A stretch of 64,000 nt of DNA from CAVTJL01 sp963752325. GTDB taxonomy: Bacteria; Pseudomonadota; Alphaproteobacteria; Geminicoccales; Geminicoccaceae. A model generated the notes under the pieces. It did not search any database, had not been told where the DNA came from, and saw only the letters and a program-made list of their open reading frames with translations. The stretch spans positions 620,001 to 684,000 of the forward strand of contig CAVVXU010000010.1 of assembly GCA_963752325.1 (NCBI GenBank). Reading direction: 5' to 3'. Both the position numbers and the translations under genes were made by a program. Shown here piece by piece: positions 38,187 to 47,565 of the stretch. Position 1 is the first letter of the stretch. Each line of letters starts with the position of its first letter.

Positions 38187-39813
38187 TTGGCTTACGACTA
38201 CATCATCATCGGCGGCGGCAGCGCCGGCTGCGTGGCGGCCTGGCGGCTGACGTCGGCGTTCGGGGCGCGGGTGCTTTTGATCGAGGCGGGTAAGCCGGAC
38301 AAAAACTGGCTGCTGCACCTGCCGGCGGGCTTCATCAAGCTCCTGGAGCACCCGCACTACATGACGCAGCACCTGACCGTGCCGCAGCCGCAGCTCGACG
38401 ACCGCGTGCTGACCATCCCGCAGGGACGCGTGCTGGGCGGCGGGAGCAGCATCAACGCGCAGGCCTATATGCGCGGCCGCAAGGCCGACTATGACAGCTG
38501 GGGCGAGACCAGCGGCAGCGATCTGTGGTCCTGGAAGACGATGCTGCCGCACTTCAGGGCGCTCGAGGGCAACCAGCGCTTCAACAACGACGATCACGGC
38601 ATCGACGGGCCCTTGAAGGTCGGCAGCGCCGGCTTCGTCTGCGACATGAGCCATATTTTTGTCAGGACGGCCCAAGGGTTGGGGCTGCCCTTCCGCCACG
38701 ACTTCAACAATGGCGCTCCGGGCGGCGTGGGCTATCTCCAGATCACCGGCACGCCCGGCCGCCGCTGCAGCGCCGTCGACGCCTACATCCGTCCGCTGAT
38801 GACCGACAAAAAGCTCGAGATCAGGACCGAGGCCAAGGTCACGCGCATCCTGGTCGAGGGCGGCCGGGCCGTGGGCGTCGAATATTCCCACCATGGTCGG
38901 ATCGAGACCGTCCGCACCGACGGCGAGGTTTTATTGGCCGCGGGCGCCTTCGTGTCGCCGCAGGTTCTGATGCTGTCGGGGATCGGGCCGGCGGATCACC
39001 TGAGAGACGTCGGGGTCGAGGTGAAGGTCGACCTGCCGGGCGTGGGTGAGAACCTGCAGGACCATCCGGGCTCGCCCACGGTGGCGGCGACGCGGGGCAG
39101 CTATGGCCATTTCGGCCAGGAGCGCGGGCTGAAGCTGCTGATGAACGGGCTCGAGTACATGATGTTCGGGCGCGGCCGGATCACCTCGACCGGCATCGAG
39201 GCCTGCTCGTTCCACGTGCCCGAGGACGGCAGCGGCGATCCGGTGATGCAGATCTACTGCGTGCCGACGACGAGCTATGCGGGCGGCGTGCCCAATGTGG
39301 ACGGGGTGACGCTGCACACGGTGATGCTGCGGCCGCGCGCAAAAGGCTGGGTGCGGCTGCGCTCGGCCGATCCCGGCGACCTGCCGCTCGTGAACCCCAA
39401 CTATCTGGGCCATCCGGACGACATGGCGCATCACATCGCGGGCATCCGGGCGGCGCGCGAGCTGATGCATACGCGGCCCCTTGGCGGACGTGCTGACGGC
39501 GGAGCTGCTGCCGGGCCCCGATGCCACGAGCGACGAGGACATCGCGGCGCATCTGCGGCGCTCGGCGCGCACCGATTTTCATCCCGTCGGCAGCTGCCGC
39601 ATGGGCCGTGCCGGGGCGCCCGACACCGTCGTGACGCCGGATCTGAAGGTGCAGGGGGTGGAGGGGCTTCGGGTGATCGACGCGTCGATCATGCCCAAGC
39701 TCGTCTCGGCCAACACCAACGCGCCCACCATGGCGCTGGCCGACCGCGCCGTCTCTATCATGCGCGGCGTGGAGGGTGTCGTCGAGATCCCGAGAAGCGG
39801 CGGCGGGGCCTAG
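38187..39813 (+). pseudogene. GMC-family FAD oxidoreductase (choline dehydrogenase-like), one frameshift
   Basis: About 541 codons. The N-terminus YIIIGGGSAGCVAAWRL binds FAD, RVLLIEAG ends the second strand, and LTIPQGRVLGGGSSINAQAY is GMC signature 1. AGAFVSPQVLMLSGIGP is signature 2. The C-terminal part lies in the next frame (LADVLTAELLPGPDATSDED, then DFHPVGSCRMG with the catalytic His, and VSANTNAPTMALADRA with the second His/Asn). The shift is one extra C in a run of four at 39477-39480, a typical homopolymer error. TTG 38187 with GGGGGA upstream is the likely start. It resembles choline/alcohol dehydrogenases in general; the substrate is unknown. It is not paired with a small subunit as at 24.8 kb. 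Confidence 0.85.
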
Positions 39814-39814
39814 G

Positions 39815-40627
39815 TCACGACGACGCCGCCCGCCCCGATGTCGCCGCCCGTCCGCGCATGTAGGCCTGGGGACTGCAGCCGACGTCGCGGCGAAACGCAT
39901 AGACAAAAGCCGAGGTCGAGCCGTAGCCCAGCTCCATCGCCGTCTGCGTCACGCCGAGGCCGCCGCCCAGCAGCTCGATCGCCCTGAACAGCCGCAGGCG
40001 GCGACGCCAGGAGCGCAGGCTCATCCCCAGTTCCGCGTCGAAGCGGCGTGCCAGGGTCCGCCCCGACATGCCGAGCTCCCGGCCCCACGCCTCGGGCCCG
40101 CGCGGATCGGCAGGGTCGGTGTAGAGCGCCTCGCACAGCCGGGCCAGGCTTCCCCCGCGCGGCCAGGGGAGAGCGCCCGGGAGCGACCGCGCGCGCCGGA
40201 GCTGATCGAGAATGAGGCCGACGACGCGGCCCGCATAGCCGTCGCCGTCGTCCTGCCCCTCGATCGCCACGGCCTCGACGATCAGGGCGCGCAGCAGCGG
40301 CCTGACGCCGAAGACCGTGGGGCTCTTCGGCAGGCCGGCGCCGGCCTCGTCGGCGATCCACAGGCTGCGGAACTCAGCACCAAGCAGCGAGCCCACGCGA
40401 TGCGGCTGGCCGGTCGGCAGCCACACGGCCTGCTCCGGCGAGATCACGAGGGAGCGGCCCTCGACCGCCACCGTCAGCACCCCGGAGATCGCGTAGACGA
40501 CCTGGTTCCAGCGATGCGCGTGCTCGGGGAAGTAGTGGCGCGCCGGGATGGACTGCGCACGGACGGTCATCGGCCTCGGTGGAAGCAGGCCGGGCGGTGC
40601 CGCGATCGTCTCCCAGCTCATGCTCAC
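39815..40627 (-). CDS. AraC-family transcriptional regulator with cupin sensor domain
   Basis: A 270-residue regulator. Residues 20-110 form an AraC-type cupin (YFPEHAHRWNQVVYAISGVL, then VISPEQAVWLPTGQPHRV), a ligand pocket. The C-terminal 100 residues hold two helix-turn-helix motifs: WGRELGMSGRTLARRFDAE and VTQTAMELGYGSTSAFVYAF, followed by RDVGCSPQAY. A short MSMSWETIAAP start precedes the domain; Met-1 or Met-3 could be used. The gene is divergent from the TPR-protein gene at 40793, 165 bases away, and convergent with the GMC oxidoreductase. The TPR gene and the MFS gene beyond it are its likely targets. Confidence 0.92.
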   Translation of the reverse strand: MSMSWETIAAPPGLLPPRPMTVRAQSIPARHYFPEHAHRWNQVVYAISGVLTVAVEGRSLVISPEQAVWLPTGQPHRVGSLLGAEFRSLWIADEAGAGLPKSPTVFGVRPLLRALIVEAVAIEGQDDGDGYAGRVVGLILDQLRRARSLPGALPWPRGGSLARLCEALYTDPADPRGPEAWGRELGMSGRTLARRFDAELGMSLRSWRRRLRLFRAIELLGGGLGVTQTAMELGYGSTSAFVYAFRRDVGCSPQAYMRGRAATSGRAASS

Positions 40628-40792
40628 TCCCGGCGTTTGGCCGTTATTCTATACAGATTGTCATTCCATCGAAAGACAGCCAGCGCGGGGCAGGATAGTC
40701 TCGGCGGCGAGTGGCGACCCGACCTGTCCGGCCGACCGGGCCGGGGGGCAGCCAGCCTCCGACCTGCGTTGCCCGAGAATGAGGAGCCTCTC

Positions 40793-42112
40793 ATGGCCCG
40801 CCTCGACCGCCGCGGCCTGCCGCTCTCGACCACGTCCGACCTCGCGGCCGAGCGCTATCGGGACGGTGTCGATCTTCTCCTCTCCGCTTGGCCGGGTGCC
40901 GCCGAAGCCCTGGAGGAGGCGGTCGCGGCCGACCCCGACTTCGCCCTCGCCCACGCGGCGCGTGCCCGCCTGCACGCCATCCGCGCCGAGCCCGCCCAGG
41001 CAAGGGCCAGGATCGCCACGGCAGAAGAGATCGTCGCCCGGCGCGGAACCGAGCGGGAGCGGAGCCATGTCGAGGTCCTCTCCCTTGCGATCAACGGCCG
41101 ATCGGCCGAGGCGCTGGAGCGGGCGCTCGCCCACGCCGACGCCTGGCCGCGCGACGTCCTGATCCTCTCCTTGCCGCTGGGCGCCTTCGGGCTCTTTGCT
41201 TTCTCCGGCATGGCGGACCATGACCAGGCGCGGGTCGATCTCTGCGAGCGCCATGCCCTCCATTTCGAGGCCGACGACTGGTGGTTCCTCAACTACCGGG
41301 GCTGGTCCCACGTCGAGAACGGCGCGGTCACGCTCGGCCGCGACCTCACGCAGCGTGCCTATGACCTGCGGCGGGAGAACGCCAACGCGCTCCACGCGCT
41401 CTCGCACGCCATGTTCGAGGGCGGTGCCGGCGAGGAGGCGGGCGAGCTGATCGCCGGCTGGCTGCCGGGCTACGACCGCAGCGGCCCCCTCCACGGCCAC
41501 ATCGCCTGGCACGCCGCGCTGGTGGCGCTGGAGCGCGGCGATGCCGGCCGTGCGCTCGAGATCTACGCCCGGTATGTCCAGCCGTCGGCCTCGCTGGGCA
41601 TGCCGATCAACGTCGTGACCGACAGCGCCTCGCTCCTGTGGCGGCTCCGCGCCTACGGCCACGCGGTGCCCGAGGGGCTGTGGGAGGATGCCTACGCCTA
41701 TGCCACGCCGCACTTCGCCAAGGCCGGCCTCGCGTTCGTCGACGTCCACATGGCCCTCCTCGCCGCGGCGACGGGCGGCAAGGCCGCGGTCGAGCAGCGC
41801 CTTGCAGCGCTGACCGACCTGATCGAGGCGGGAAGCCTCGCCGCGGGGCCCGTGGCGCCCGCGATCTGCCGCGCGGCGCTCGCCTTCGCGGAGGAGGACT
41901 ATGCCGCCTGCGTGCGCATCCTGGAGCCGGTCGCGGCCGAGGTCGTGCGCATCGGCGGCAGCGGCGCCCAGCGCGAGGTGGTGGAGGACACGCTCCTCCA
42001 AGCCTTGATGCGGAGCGGCGAGAGCGCCAAGGCAGGGGCACTCCTCGACCATCGTCTGCACCGCCGCCCGTCCCCCCGCGACGCGCGCTGGCGCGACCTT
42101 CTCGCCGCCTGA
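40793..42112 (+). CDS. TPR-repeat protein (TTC38-like)
   Basis: A 439-residue soluble all-helical protein, made of tetratricopeptide-like helix pairs: AEALEEAVAADPDFALAHAAR near residue 35, then AEALERALAHADAWPRDVLI, WSHVENGAVTLGRDLTQRAY, NALHALSHAMFEGGAGEEAG and HGHIAWHAALVALERGDAGR. The central segments match the TTC38 family, whose members in bacteria have no proven role. No signal or membrane segment is seen. ATG 40793 has GAGGAG 9 bases upstream. It is followed 8 bases on by an MFS transporter and divergent from an AraC regulator, so the three may form one small-molecule response unit. Confidence 0.85.
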   Translation: MARLDRRGLPLSTTSDLAAERYRDGVDLLLSAWPGAAEALEEAVAADPDFALAHAARARLHAIRAEPAQARARIATAEEIVARRGTERERSHVEVLSLAINGRSAEALERALAHADAWPRDVLILSLPLGAFGLFAFSGMADHDQARVDLCERHALHFEADDWWFLNYRGWSHVENGAVTLGRDLTQRAYDLRRENANALHALSHAMFEGGAGEEAGELIAGWLPGYDRSGPLHGHIAWHAALVALERGDAGRALEIYARYVQPSASLGMPINVVTDSASLLWRLRAYGHAVPEGLWEDAYAYATPHFAKAGLAFVDVHMALLAAATGGKAAVEQRLAALTDLIEAGSLAAGPVAPAICRAALAFAEEDYAACVRILEPVAAEVVRIGGSGAQREVVEDTLLQALMRSGESAKAGALLDHRLHRRPSPRDARWRDLLAA

Positions 42113-42120
42113 GGAAGCTT

Positions 42121-43425
42121 ATGTCACACGCGACTGCCATGACCGCGACCGAGCCAGCATCCGCCGTTTCCTATAGCCACGAGCGCAGCAACGTCCTGAG
42201 GCTCGCCGCAGCACAAGCGCTGGCCGGGGCGAACTCCGTGGTCGTCTATGCGACGGCCGCCATCGTCGGCGAGATGCTCGCACCCAACAAAGCCCTGGCG
42301 ACGCTGCCCATCTCCGTCTTCGTGGTGGGCATGGCCGCCTGCACCTTGCCCGCAGGCATCATCGCGCACCGCCACGGCCGCCGTGCCGCCTTCCTGGCGG
42401 GAACGGGCTGCGGGGTGCTCGTGGGGCTGCTCGCCGCGGTCGCGGTGGTGCTCGGCTCCTTCTGGCTTCTCTGCGCGGCGACCTTTTTCGGCGGAGCCTA
42501 TGCCGCCGTCGTCCTCTCCTTCCGCTTTGCGGCCGCCGACTGCGCGCCGCCGGAGCGGCGCGCCCGTGCGCTGTCCGCCGTCATGGCGGGCGGGGTCCTG
42601 GCCGGGGTCGTCGGCCCACAGCTCGTCACCCACACCATGGACCTGTGGCCACCCTATTTGTTCGCCGCCACCTACCTGGCGCAGGCCGCGGTGGCCGTGG
42701 TGGCCGCTCTCATCCTGCTGGGTGTCCGGCTGCCGAAGCCGACGGCGGCCGAGCTCGCCGGTGGCCGCCCCCTCGGCGTCCTCGCGCGCCAGCCGCGCTT
42801 CATCACCGCCGTGATCTGCGGCGTCGTCTCCTACCTGCTCATGAACTTCCTCATGACGGCGGCACCCCTGGCCATGCGGATGTGCGGCCTGTCACAAGAG
42901 ACATCCAATCTCGGCATCCAGTGGCACGTCATCGCCATGTTCGCGCCCAGCTTCTTCACCGGGCGGCTGATCGCCCGCTTCGGCGCGCCTCGCGTGATAG
43001 CCGCCGGACTGGCCCTGATCGCCGCATCCGCCATGGTCGGGTTGATGGGCTCGGATGCCGGGCATTTCTGGCTGACCCTGATCCTGCTCGGCCTGGGGTG
43101 GAACTTCGGCTTCGTGGGCGCCTCGGCCCTGGTGCTCCAATGTCACCGGCCCGAGGAACGGACGCGGGTGCAGTCGCTCAACGACTTCGCCGTGTTCGGG
43201 ACCATGGCGTTCGGGTCCTTCCTCTCCGGGAGCCTGCTCACATCCTTCGGCTGGGACACGGTGCTCTGGCTGTCGTTCGTGCCCCTCGCGGCGACCGTCC
43301 TGGCACTCGCCGCCGCTGCGGCGCACGGATCGCGCCTCGCGGGCTCGCTCGGCATGAGCTCGACCGTCACCATGCCGGGGTGCCTTCAGATCGAGCCGGC
43401 ACGGCGGCTTGGCGACGCGGACTAG
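42121..43425 (+). CDS. Major facilitator superfamily transporter
   Basis: Inner-membrane transporter of 434 residues with about twelve helices. The signature between helices 2 and 3 reads AHRHGRRAAFLAG (about residues 84-96), and GRLIARFGAPRVIAAG is the matching loop in the second half. The general form resembles bacterial drug or metabolite efflux proteins of the YcaD/NreB type rather than any named carrier. It starts 8 bases after the TPR gene and is probably co-transcribed with it under the AraC regulator. The last 30 residues form a hydrophilic tail with no known role. Its end overlaps the end of the convergent permease gene by four bases. Confidence 0.9.
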   Translation: MSHATAMTATEPASAVSYSHERSNVLRLAAAQALAGANSVVVYATAAIVGEMLAPNKALATLPISVFVVGMAACTLPAGIIAHRHGRRAAFLAGTGCGVLVGLLAAVAVVLGSFWLLCAATFFGGAYAAVVLSFRFAAADCAPPERRARALSAVMAGGVLAGVVGPQLVTHTMDLWPPYLFAATYLAQAAVAVVAALILLGVRLPKPTAAELAGGRPLGVLARQPRFITAVICGVVSYLLMNFLMTAAPLAMRMCGLSQETSNLGIQWHVIAMFAPSFFTGRLIARFGAPRVIAAGLALIAASAMVGLMGSDAGHFWLTLILLGLGWNFGFVGASALVLQCHRPEERTRVQSLNDFAVFGTMAFGSFLSGSLLTSFGWDTVLWLSFVPLAATVLALAAAAAHGSRLAGSLGMSSTVTMPGCLQIEPARRLGDAD

Positions 43426-44222
43426 GAAGCGGGCTTTCTCGAGGCGACGGAGAGGATCGCCAGCATGACGAGGGTGGCCAGGATCAAAAGCACTGTGAGG
43501 GCGGCGCCCTCGAAGACGTCGCCGCGGTCGGTGAGGGCGAAGATGCTGACGGGCATGGTCACCCAGCCCGGCGGGTAGACCATCGCGGTGGCGCCGAGCT
43601 CGCCCATCGAGAGCGCGAAGCTGAGGCTGAACGCGGCCGCGAGATAGGGCGTCAGCAGCGGCAGGGTGATTCTTCTCAGGCGATAGAAGGGCCGGGCACC
43701 CAGGCTCTCCGCCATCTGCTCGTAGTCGCGGGGGAGCTGCATCAGGCCGGCCGTGACGCTGCCATAGGTGAAGGCCGAGACGAGGACCAGGTGCGCCACC
43801 ACGACGATGAGCGTGGTGCCGTTGAGGAGGATGGGCGGCCGGCTGAAGGCCACGAGCAGGCCCAGGCCCACCGAGACGGAGGGCACGGCGCTCGGCATGA
43901 AGAAGACGAGGTCGAGGATGCGGCGTGGCACGAGCGCCATGTCGCGCAGCGCCAGGGCTGCCCAGGTGCCGGCCAGCAGCGCCACGGCGCTCGCCACCAT
44001 GGCGGTGACGAGGCTGGCCTTGAGCGCCTCGCCGGGCTGGCCCTGGAGCGCATGGACGTAGTTCACGAAGCCCAGATGGCTGGGCCAGACGCCGTTCCAC
44101 TGCCCGGCGAGGCTGGCGAGAACGATGACGGCGAGCGGCACGACGTAGACGACGAGGATCAGCCCGCCCGCCACGCTCCAGGCAAGCGCGCGCCCGCCCC
44201 TAGACCACACCAGCACGGGCAC
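43422..44222 (-). CDS. phnV: 2-Aminoethylphosphonate-type ABC transporter permease
   Basis: Inner-membrane permease of 266 residues with six helices. The EAA loop, which docks the ATPase, is QMAESLGARPFYRLRRITLP followed by LLTPYLAAAF. MPSAVPSVSVGLGLLVAF is typical of this permease class. The GTG start at 44222 lies within the end of the previous gene (23-base overlap), so the two permeases are coupled. Order permease-permease-ATPase-binding protein on the minus strand (transcribed in reverse: binding protein first) is that of the Salmonella phnSTUV set. The substrate rests mostly on the binding protein (46219-47250). Its 3' end overlaps the convergent MFS gene by four bases. Confidence 0.82.
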   Translation of the reverse strand: MPVLVWSRGGRALAWSVAGGLILVVYVVPLAVIVLASLAGQWNGVWPSHLGFVNYVHALQGQPGEALKASLVTAMVASAVALLAGTWAALALRDMALVPRRILDLVFFMPSAVPSVSVGLGLLVAFSRPPILLNGTTLIVVVAHLVLVSAFTYGSVTAGLMQLPRDYEQMAESLGARPFYRLRRITLPLLTPYLAAAFSLSFALSMGELGATAMVYPPGWVTMPVSIFALTDRGDVFEGAALTVLLILATLVMLAILSVASRKPAS

Positions 44223-45045
44223 CTCCGAGACGGCCGAGGAGCGCCCGGTAGAGCCCGTAGAGGCCGAGCGAGAGGACGAGGTTGGCGGCCGCGATGACGC
44301 AGGCGGTCGTGTAGTCGAACTCCTGGATCGCCTTGTCGTAGACGAGGAGCGGCAGGGTGATGACGCCCTTGGCGCCGATGAAAAGGACGATGCCGAACTC
44401 GTTGACGGTAAGGAGAAGGCAGAGGCTGCCGCCGGCCATCAGCGCGGGCAGCGCTGCCGGCAGGATGATGCGGCGGATGATCATGGGCGCCCGGGCACCG
44501 AGGCTGGAGGCGACCTCGAGCTGGGCCGGCTCGATCAGCGAGAAGGCGGCCATCAGCGGGCGCAGCACGAAGGGCGTGTAGACCGTCACCTCGGCCAGGA
44601 TCACGCCCCAGGAGGAATAAAGAAAATCGACGGGCGGCGTCGTGGCGCCGGTGAGCCCCATCAGCCCGGCATTCAGCATGCCGGCCGAGCCGTAGACGAA
44701 CGTAAAGGCCAGCGCCACGAGGAAGGTCGGCAATGCTATGAAGGTCTCGATCAGGCGGGAGGCCATCGTGCGCCCCGGAAAGGGCACAAAGGACAAAACA
44801 AGCGCCAGCGTGAAGCCCAGGAGAAGGCAGCCGGCGCTGGCGCCGAGCGAGATGCGGAGCGTGTTCGCGAGCCCATTGAGGAAGAGCCGCGAGCCCAGGA
44901 CGCGCAGCGCCGGGCCGAGATCGAGCCCTTCCTTGCCGCCGGAGAGCGCCTCGCCCAGGACGAGCGCCAGCGGATAGAGAACGAGGCAGGCCGAGAGCAG
45001 GAGCGGCGGCAGCACCCAAAGCGCGGACGTGCCGCCATGGCCCAT
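44200..45045 (-). CDS. phnU: 2-Aminoethylphosphonate-type ABC transporter permease
   Basis: Inner-membrane permease of 281 residues, six helices. The first (ALWVLPPLLLSACLVLYPLA) is followed by the permease core (RISLGASAGCLLLGFTLALV, then LPTFLVALAFTFVYGSAG). The EAA loop is LEVASSLGARAPMIIRRIIL with PAALPALMAGG. ATG 45045 is taken as start, since it comes 22 bases after the ATPase stop and directly before the first helix; the same frame is open upstream over the ATPase gene but that part is shadow. Forms the membrane pore with the permease at 43422-44222. Confidence 0.82.
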   Translation of the reverse strand: MGHGGTSALWVLPPLLLSACLVLYPLALVLGEALSGGKEGLDLGPALRVLGSRLFLNGLANTLRISLGASAGCLLLGFTLALVLSFVPFPGRTMASRLIETFIALPTFLVALAFTFVYGSAGMLNAGLMGLTGATTPPVDFLYSSWGVILAEVTVYTPFVLRPLMAAFSLIEPAQLEVASSLGARAPMIIRRIILPAALPALMAGGSLCLLLTVNEFGIVLFIGAKGVITLPLLVYDKAIQEFDYTTACVIAAANLVLSLGLYGLYRALLGRLGGARAGVV

Positions 45046-45067
45046 CGGTGCCGGTGCTGCGCCCGCC

Positions 45068-46219
45068 TCAGCCAAGGCCCTGCTCGTCGGCGAGGATCGT
45101 CGCGTCCTCGGTGGCGAAGAAAAGCTCGATGCGATCGCCGGGGCTCGGCGGCGAGGAGGAGGGCGGTGCCGCGATCCTGACCTCCGCCTCGCCCAGGGCC
45201 ACGGTGATCGTCTCGACCTCGCCCTGCCAGTCGACATAGCTCACGGTGCCGGCCAGCCGGTTGGGCCGGCTCGCGTCGGGCACGAGCTTCAGGTCGTGCG
45301 GGCGGATGCAAAGGAGCGCCGGCGCATTCGGGGCCAGGGCCTCGCGCGCCAGGCCGCTCATCCGCTCCCCGGCAACCGCAATCTCGACCGTCTCGCTGCC
45401 GGGCGCGATACCAGCGACCCGGCAGGCGAGAACGTTGGCTCGTCCCAAAAACTCGGCGGCGAAGCGGCTGGGCGGGCGCCGGTAGAGGCTGCGTGCCGCC
45501 CCCAGTGCTGCGAGCCGGCCATCCTTCATGATGGCGATGCGCTCGGCCAGCGTCAGCGCCTCGCTCTGGTCGTGGGTGACGTAGAGCACGGCCAGATGCG
45601 GCAGGTCGCGGTGCAGGCGGGCCAGCTCCTCGACCATCGAGCGGCGGATCTGCGCGTCGAGCGCCGAGAGCGGCTCGTCGAGCAGCAGCACCTTCGGCCG
45701 GATGGCGAGCGCCCGGGCGATCGCGACCCGCTGCTGCTGGCCGCCCGAGAGCTGGCGCGGGTAGCGATCGCGAAAAGCGCCCATGCCCACCATGTCGAGG
45801 CTGGATGCCACCCGCTCGCTCACAACCGCCCGCTCCGCCCTGCGCGCCTTCAGCCCGAACGCCACGTTCTCGGCGACGCTCATATGCGGAAACAGCGCGT
45901 AGTTCTGCACCACCATGCCGATGCCGCGGGCATAGGGCGGCAGGGCGGTGACGTCGGTCTCGCCGATCAGGACGCGGCCCCGGCTGGGCCGTACGAAGCC
46001 CGCGACCGCGCGCAGCGCCGTGGTCTTGCCCGAGCCCGAGGGGCCGAGCAGCGCCACGATCTCGCCCGGCGCCACCCGCAGCGTGAAGTCCGAAAGAACC
46101 GTCGTGCCGCGATAGGCGACCGAGACCTCCTCGAAGCCGATGCTGTTGCCGGCCTCGGTCATCGTGCCGGCGGCGGAGGGCGCGAGTGCTGCGCCCTCCA
46201 GGCCTGCCGTCTCGGCCAT
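45068..46219 (-). CDS. phnT: ABC transporter ATP-binding protein, 2-aminoethylphosphonate type
   Basis: A 383-residue importer ATPase. Walker A is LGPSGSGKTTAL (about residue 61), the Q-loop MVVQNYALFPHMS, the signature RQLSGGQQQRVAIARAL, Walker B LLLDEPLSALD, and the switch His in YVTHDQSEA. After residue 265 comes a TOBE domain (LLCIRPHDLKLV, then GTVSYVDWQGEVETITV), usual for the spermidine/iron/phosphonate class. The N-terminal 25 residues are not conserved. Its ATG shares one base with the stop of the binding-protein gene (TGATG), so translation is coupled. Confidence 0.88.
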   Translation of the reverse strand: MAETAGLEGAALAPSAAGTMTEAGNSIGFEEVSVAYRGTTVLSDFTLRVAPGEIVALLGPSGSGKTTALRAVAGFVRPSRGRVLIGETDVTALPPYARGIGMVVQNYALFPHMSVAENVAFGLKARRAERAVVSERVASSLDMVGMGAFRDRYPRQLSGGQQQRVAIARALAIRPKVLLLDEPLSALDAQIRRSMVEELARLHRDLPHLAVLYVTHDQSEALTLAERIAIMKDGRLAALGAARSLYRRPPSRFAAEFLGRANVLACRVAGIAPGSETVEIAVAGERMSGLAREALAPNAPALLCIRPHDLKLVPDASRPNRLAGTVSYVDWQGEVETITVALGEAEVRIAAPPSSSPPSPGDRIELFFATEDATILADEQGLG

Positions 46220-47250
46220 CAGCTGCCGGTAGCCTCGTGCCAGCGCGACACGTCGGCCTCGAGGCTGTCGAGCACAGAGGCCCAGTCCGGCGTCCAGATG
46301 GTGACGCCCTCCATGAGCTGGTGCATGGCCTTGAAGTTGGCGTCGGTGGGCGTCACGTCGCTCCTGACCGGCAGACCCCAGGCGACCGTCGAGAGGCTCG
46401 ACTGCGCCTCCTTGGAAAGGAGGAAGTCGATGAGCTTCTTGCCGTTCTCGGCATCAGGCGCGCCCTTCACGAGCCCCATATAGTAGGGCAGCGCGAAGGT
46501 CGAGCGGGTGCCGTCCGGCCCGGCCGGCCAGAACACCTGGAGGTTGGGGTTCTGGACCTTCTGCGCCATGTTCATCTGCAGATCGCCGTTGGCGACGTAG
46601 AGCTCGCCCTTGTTGACGAGCGGCGCCAGCTTGCCGGTCGAGGAGGACGGGCCGACATTGTTCTGCTGCAGCTTCTTCAAGTAATCAAAGGCGGCATCCT
46701 TGCTGCCGAAGGCGTGCACCACCTGCAGCACCACGGCCGTGCCGTCGCCGGCCTGGCCCGGCGTCGAATATTGGAGCTTGCCCTTGAACTTGGGATCGAG
46801 CAGGTCGGCGTAGGTCTTCGGCGGCGCGCTCAGCGCCTCGCTGTTATAGATGAAGTTCATGTAGTTGTTGACGAGGGCCGTGTAGTCGCCCTTGGGATCC
46901 TTCGATTCCGCAGGGATCGCCGCCGCCTCGGGCGACGTGTAGGGCTGGAGCAGGCCGTCGGCCGCGGCCTTCTGGATGAAGGGCGGCAGCGTCACGAGCA
47001 CGTCCGCCTGCGGGTTCGACTGCTCCTTGGCGACACGCTGCACCACCACGCCCGAGCCGCCCTCGATATACTGGACCTTGATGCCCGTGGCCTTGGTGAA
47101 GGCGTCGAACTGGGTCTGGTACCAGTTGGGGCTGCCATCGTGCAGGCCGTCGGCGCTGTAGATGGTGACGACACCTTCGGCGAAGGCGGCGGTCGCCATG
47201 GTCGCGGTCATGACGGCGGCAGCCGCCGTCAGCAGAAGCCTTGAGCGCAT
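46219..47250 (-). CDS. phnS: Periplasmic substrate-binding protein, 2-aminoethylphosphonate type
   Basis: A 343-residue periplasmic binding protein, first gene of the transporter operon. The signal peptide is RSRLLLTAAAAVMTATMATA then AFA, with cleavage about residue 23. The mature start VVTIYSADGLHD, then IKVQYIEGGSGVVVQRVAKE and NPQADVLVTLPPFIQKAA, matches the 2-aminoethylphosphonate-binding group of the iron/thiamine-type binding-protein family. The ligand could also be a related phosphonate. ATG 47250 has GGAGGG upstream; a 6-bp dyad lies 45 bases before it (47295-47312). No phosphonatase or PhnW gene is within reach, so the degradation genes must be elsewhere. Confidence 0.85.
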   Translation of the reverse strand: MRSRLLLTAAAAVMTATMATAAFAEGVVTIYSADGLHDGSPNWYQTQFDAFTKATGIKVQYIEGGSGVVVQRVAKEQSNPQADVLVTLPPFIQKAAADGLLQPYTSPEAAAIPAESKDPKGDYTALVNNYMNFIYNSEALSAPPKTYADLLDPKFKGKLQYSTPGQAGDGTAVVLQVVHAFGSKDAAFDYLKKLQQNNVGPSSSTGKLAPLVNKGELYVANGDLQMNMAQKVQNPNLQVFWPAGPDGTRSTFALPYYMGLVKGAPDAENGKKLIDFLLSKEAQSSLSTVAWGLPVRSDVTPTDANFKAMHQLMEGVTIWTPDWASVLDSLEADVSRWHEATGS

Positions 47251-47294
47251 TGGGCTGTCCCTCCTTGCGGGTCGGTCTCGGTCGGCCTCGTTCG

Positions 47295-47312
47295 CGGGAG
47301 GAGCTACTCCCG
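47295..47312. repeat. Short dyad upstream of the phosphonate transporter operon
   Basis: CGGGAG (47295-47300) and CTCCCG (47307-47312) are perfect inverted copies around GAGCTA. It lies between the operon start and a stretch (47313-47565) in which no gene is seen. It may be an operator or small hairpin; GC-rich DNA makes chance copies common. Confidence 0.35.
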
Positions 47313-47565
47313 TGCCATGACGATCAGATGACAGCCCTGTGGCAGCGCCCGGCCGCGCGCCCATCCCGCAGCGCCGCCAACCCTCCAGCCCTGCCGACAT
47401 GCTCTCGACCCCATGATGCCGCCTGCGCGCAGCGTTGCGTCAGGCGGCGGGCCACCAACCCTCGATCCGGATCACAAAGCAAGGACCGTGCCGCGCCATC
47501 ACGGACGACGACCGTGCGCCGCCGTTCCGACCGGGGCGGGTTGCGCCGCAGGCCGAGAGGCCGCC

